Part shown: one piece after another, positions 27,001-30,000 of the stretch | Position numbering within the stretch: position 1 is the first letter of the stretch | Layout: each line of letters starts with the position of its first letter | Source: UBA927 sp964361785 | Lineage (GTDB): Bacteria; Patescibacteriota; Microgenomatia; UBA10105; UBA927 | DNA length: 64,000 nt | Reading direction: 5' to 3' | Assembly (NCBI GenBank): GCA_964361785.1 | Contig: CAYIBX010000002.1 | Location: forward strand, 29,654 to 93,653 | Notes under the pieces: generated by a model | The model's input: the letters and a program-made list of their open reading frames with translations, nothing else | Told to the model about the DNA's origin: nothing | The model's database searches: none | Position numbers and translations under genes: made by a program

Positions 27001-30000
27001 TTTTCGTATCGTTACCAATCCGCGTGTAGCGCTCGAAGTGGTTGGATTTGATTTTGAGATATTTTATCGTTTTGATGGAGAGAAAATGCCAATTGGGTGG
27101 GATTATCGTACTCAGGAATATATGTATGAGTCCAGAACACAGAAAGAATATTTACAATCATATCTGGATAATTTTGTGACATATAGAAACGGAAGAATAT
27201 CTGCGGGGCTATCAAAGAATCTTGATGATGGTGGATCACGCGCTGTATACAAAGTGCTCGTGCAAAAGGATCAAACACAGATGGACATGATCTCTGAAGT
27301 GGAGCAGATGATTAAAGAGCAATCTACTCCTGCCCGTTCTGGTCCGCGACGATTTAGTATCACAGAAGAAAACAAATTACCAGAACTCATCGTCACAAAT
27401 CCATCGAGAAATGCATGGTATGAGGAGGTCATGCAAAGAGTAAAAAAATGGTGGGGAGATCGGCAAATTTTATATCTCATACCACCACAACTACAGCCAT
27501 TTGTTGGTTCATCTGATGATTCAAATAAGGGAAATGCTGCAAATATAAAGAAGCCTATCACAACAGGGATGCGTTCGGCTATATCTTTCATAGACCAATT
27601 ATCCCAACAACAGCAAGGGAAGGTACAGACAATTCTACAGAGTCGTGAATTTTTTGATTCAGTATTAGTAGGAAAGAGTAATGCTGGAGAATACCTTCAA
27701 AAGAAAATTCAACTACTTGTGGGATCACAGCTTACTGTAGGAGAGATTGATGAAATCATTGCGTCCATCCTACAGGAGTATCAAATAGGATGGCGAGTAC
27801 AACGAAGGATTCAGGAAGTCCAATCTGGATTGTACCAGCCATATTCACAAGTTGTTTTCAAACAAAAACCTTTTCGACTACTCATAACATACGATTCAAA
27901 TAATATAGATGAGATAAAAAACGGAACGACGCAACAGAAGGAATTTACGTTGCCAGAAGAGTTTATACGTACTGTTCGTCAACGAGGGTATAGTATAGCC
28001 TCGGCAATGATGATACCGAAGAAAAATGGCGGACTCATGACGGACGTAAGTCAAATTATTGCTGGGATAGCAGCGGCATTGGATGATGCAGATAGTTCAT
28101 TGGGGAATGATCAACGAAGTGTATTAAATATATTGAGTGTAAATGGAGATAATGCTGGCGGGCAAGTATCTCCACTGGTGCAAGATTTTTTTCAAGCTGG
28201 GGGTCGCCCTGAAGATTTACCTCGTTTGTTTACACATCTTCTCGCACTTAACTACAGCCGATATGAAATGTATAAAGATTTTTGGGAACCCGTATTAGCA
28301 ATGTATAACAACACTATTTTACCCACGTTACGTACAAAGGTAGGGGATCAAGCGAAAGGGTTTGATGATGTAACACCGGATAGTATATTTTGGTCGGAAT
28401 ATGAAGATCGTATAGGAGTGCTTGGGTCTTATGGCGTTTCATTTGATCTCAAAAATGCTGGTACGTCATATTTTTCGATTTCACCCCAACTTTCTCGTTT
28501 AGGAAGTAATATTGCTACAGTTAGTCATTTTGATAACTCCTCTCAATATCAAACGGTACGAGATGGGCGAATACCTTCTGCCGAAAGAAATATGGCGTTA
28601 GGCGTGTTGATGCATGAGCATATACACGAACAACGCCGACACGAACTAGGAACCATATCGATTCCAATTGGTGATGCGCAAGCTGTCGGTATTTTAGAAG
28701 CTCTTACCGAGGATGAACAGGTGCGATTAACGGATGAGGTTTATGCTATACATCCAGAGATTTATGGTGCATATGCACGATCTTCCACATACGAAGATGA
28801 GCGTGCTATTAACTCAAAATTTACAGAACTATTTTATATACCAACATCCGTTCAGGAAACATATGCGCGTGCACAAGACCCTATAGGATATATCCAATAT
28901 ATGGATCAGCGATTGCATAGCTTGACTCAAGAAGAATATAACAGCTTTATTACACGTCTCTATACTCGTATTCAGATAGGACCGCTACAACGAGATCTAC
29001 TACTACAAAAGCGTGCCGAATCTATCCTTGATATTCGCGAAATGGTAGTAGCTTGGCAAGGATCTTTTTTGCAAAATGTTCAAAATTTGCAAGATATGCA
29101 GGATATATCTGGCATTCCGATATCTATAGCAAAGACACAAGATGGTTTGTCACACTGGTGGGAACAAGAGCACTTAGAAGCGCTTATTGAAAACGGATAT
29201 TTACCCCAGATTTATTATAGCCAAACATGGGCAGGAAAATACTTGATGAATTTCCAAAAATTAGAAGAGCAAGGACAAATATCTCCGCCTTGGTGGCAGC
29301 GGGTATGGGGCAATGTGAAAAAATGGTGGGGAGATCAGCAGGTGTTATATCTTGTGCCTCCGCAGTTGCAACCGCTTGATGGTTCATCAAATAGTTTTAA
29401 TCAGAGAGGTTCAAATACTATGACTACAATTGAACTCGCCGATGAAGCACCAGTAGCGCACATGCAGCAGTTGTTTCGTAACGACGCCAGTCGTGATTGG
29501 CGGGGAATTACTGATTTTGATATTCGAAATATTACGGATGGGTCTTCCCGAGCGTATATTGCGAAAGATATGCAAAGTAATCCTGTGGGACTGGCAATTG
29601 TGAATGTTTCACTCGGAAATCCTGACGTACAAGGACAGGTTGCATTATCTGAACTAGCTGTACTTCCAACTGCGCAAGATACTGGGATTGGGACTCAGCT
29701 CGTTTTACATATACAAACTATTTATCCGTCTATACGATTGCAAATAGGAGAAAATTTGGGTATTCCGAAAGATATTCAGGCGGTTGAAAACACTTCGCGT
29801 AATTATTTGATACAACAAGCTGAACGGCTACGTTCGTTTTATGAAAATCTTGGTTTTCGAGAAGTTCCTAATTCAATAGGCGGTATGGTTTGGGATGCAA
29901 CGCAAAAAACATGGCTCCAAACCCTCGTGACATCAGATTTTCTCGAGTCTTTGCGTCCTGCATTGGAGCAAAAATTAGATGGGAAACCAATCACCATAGA

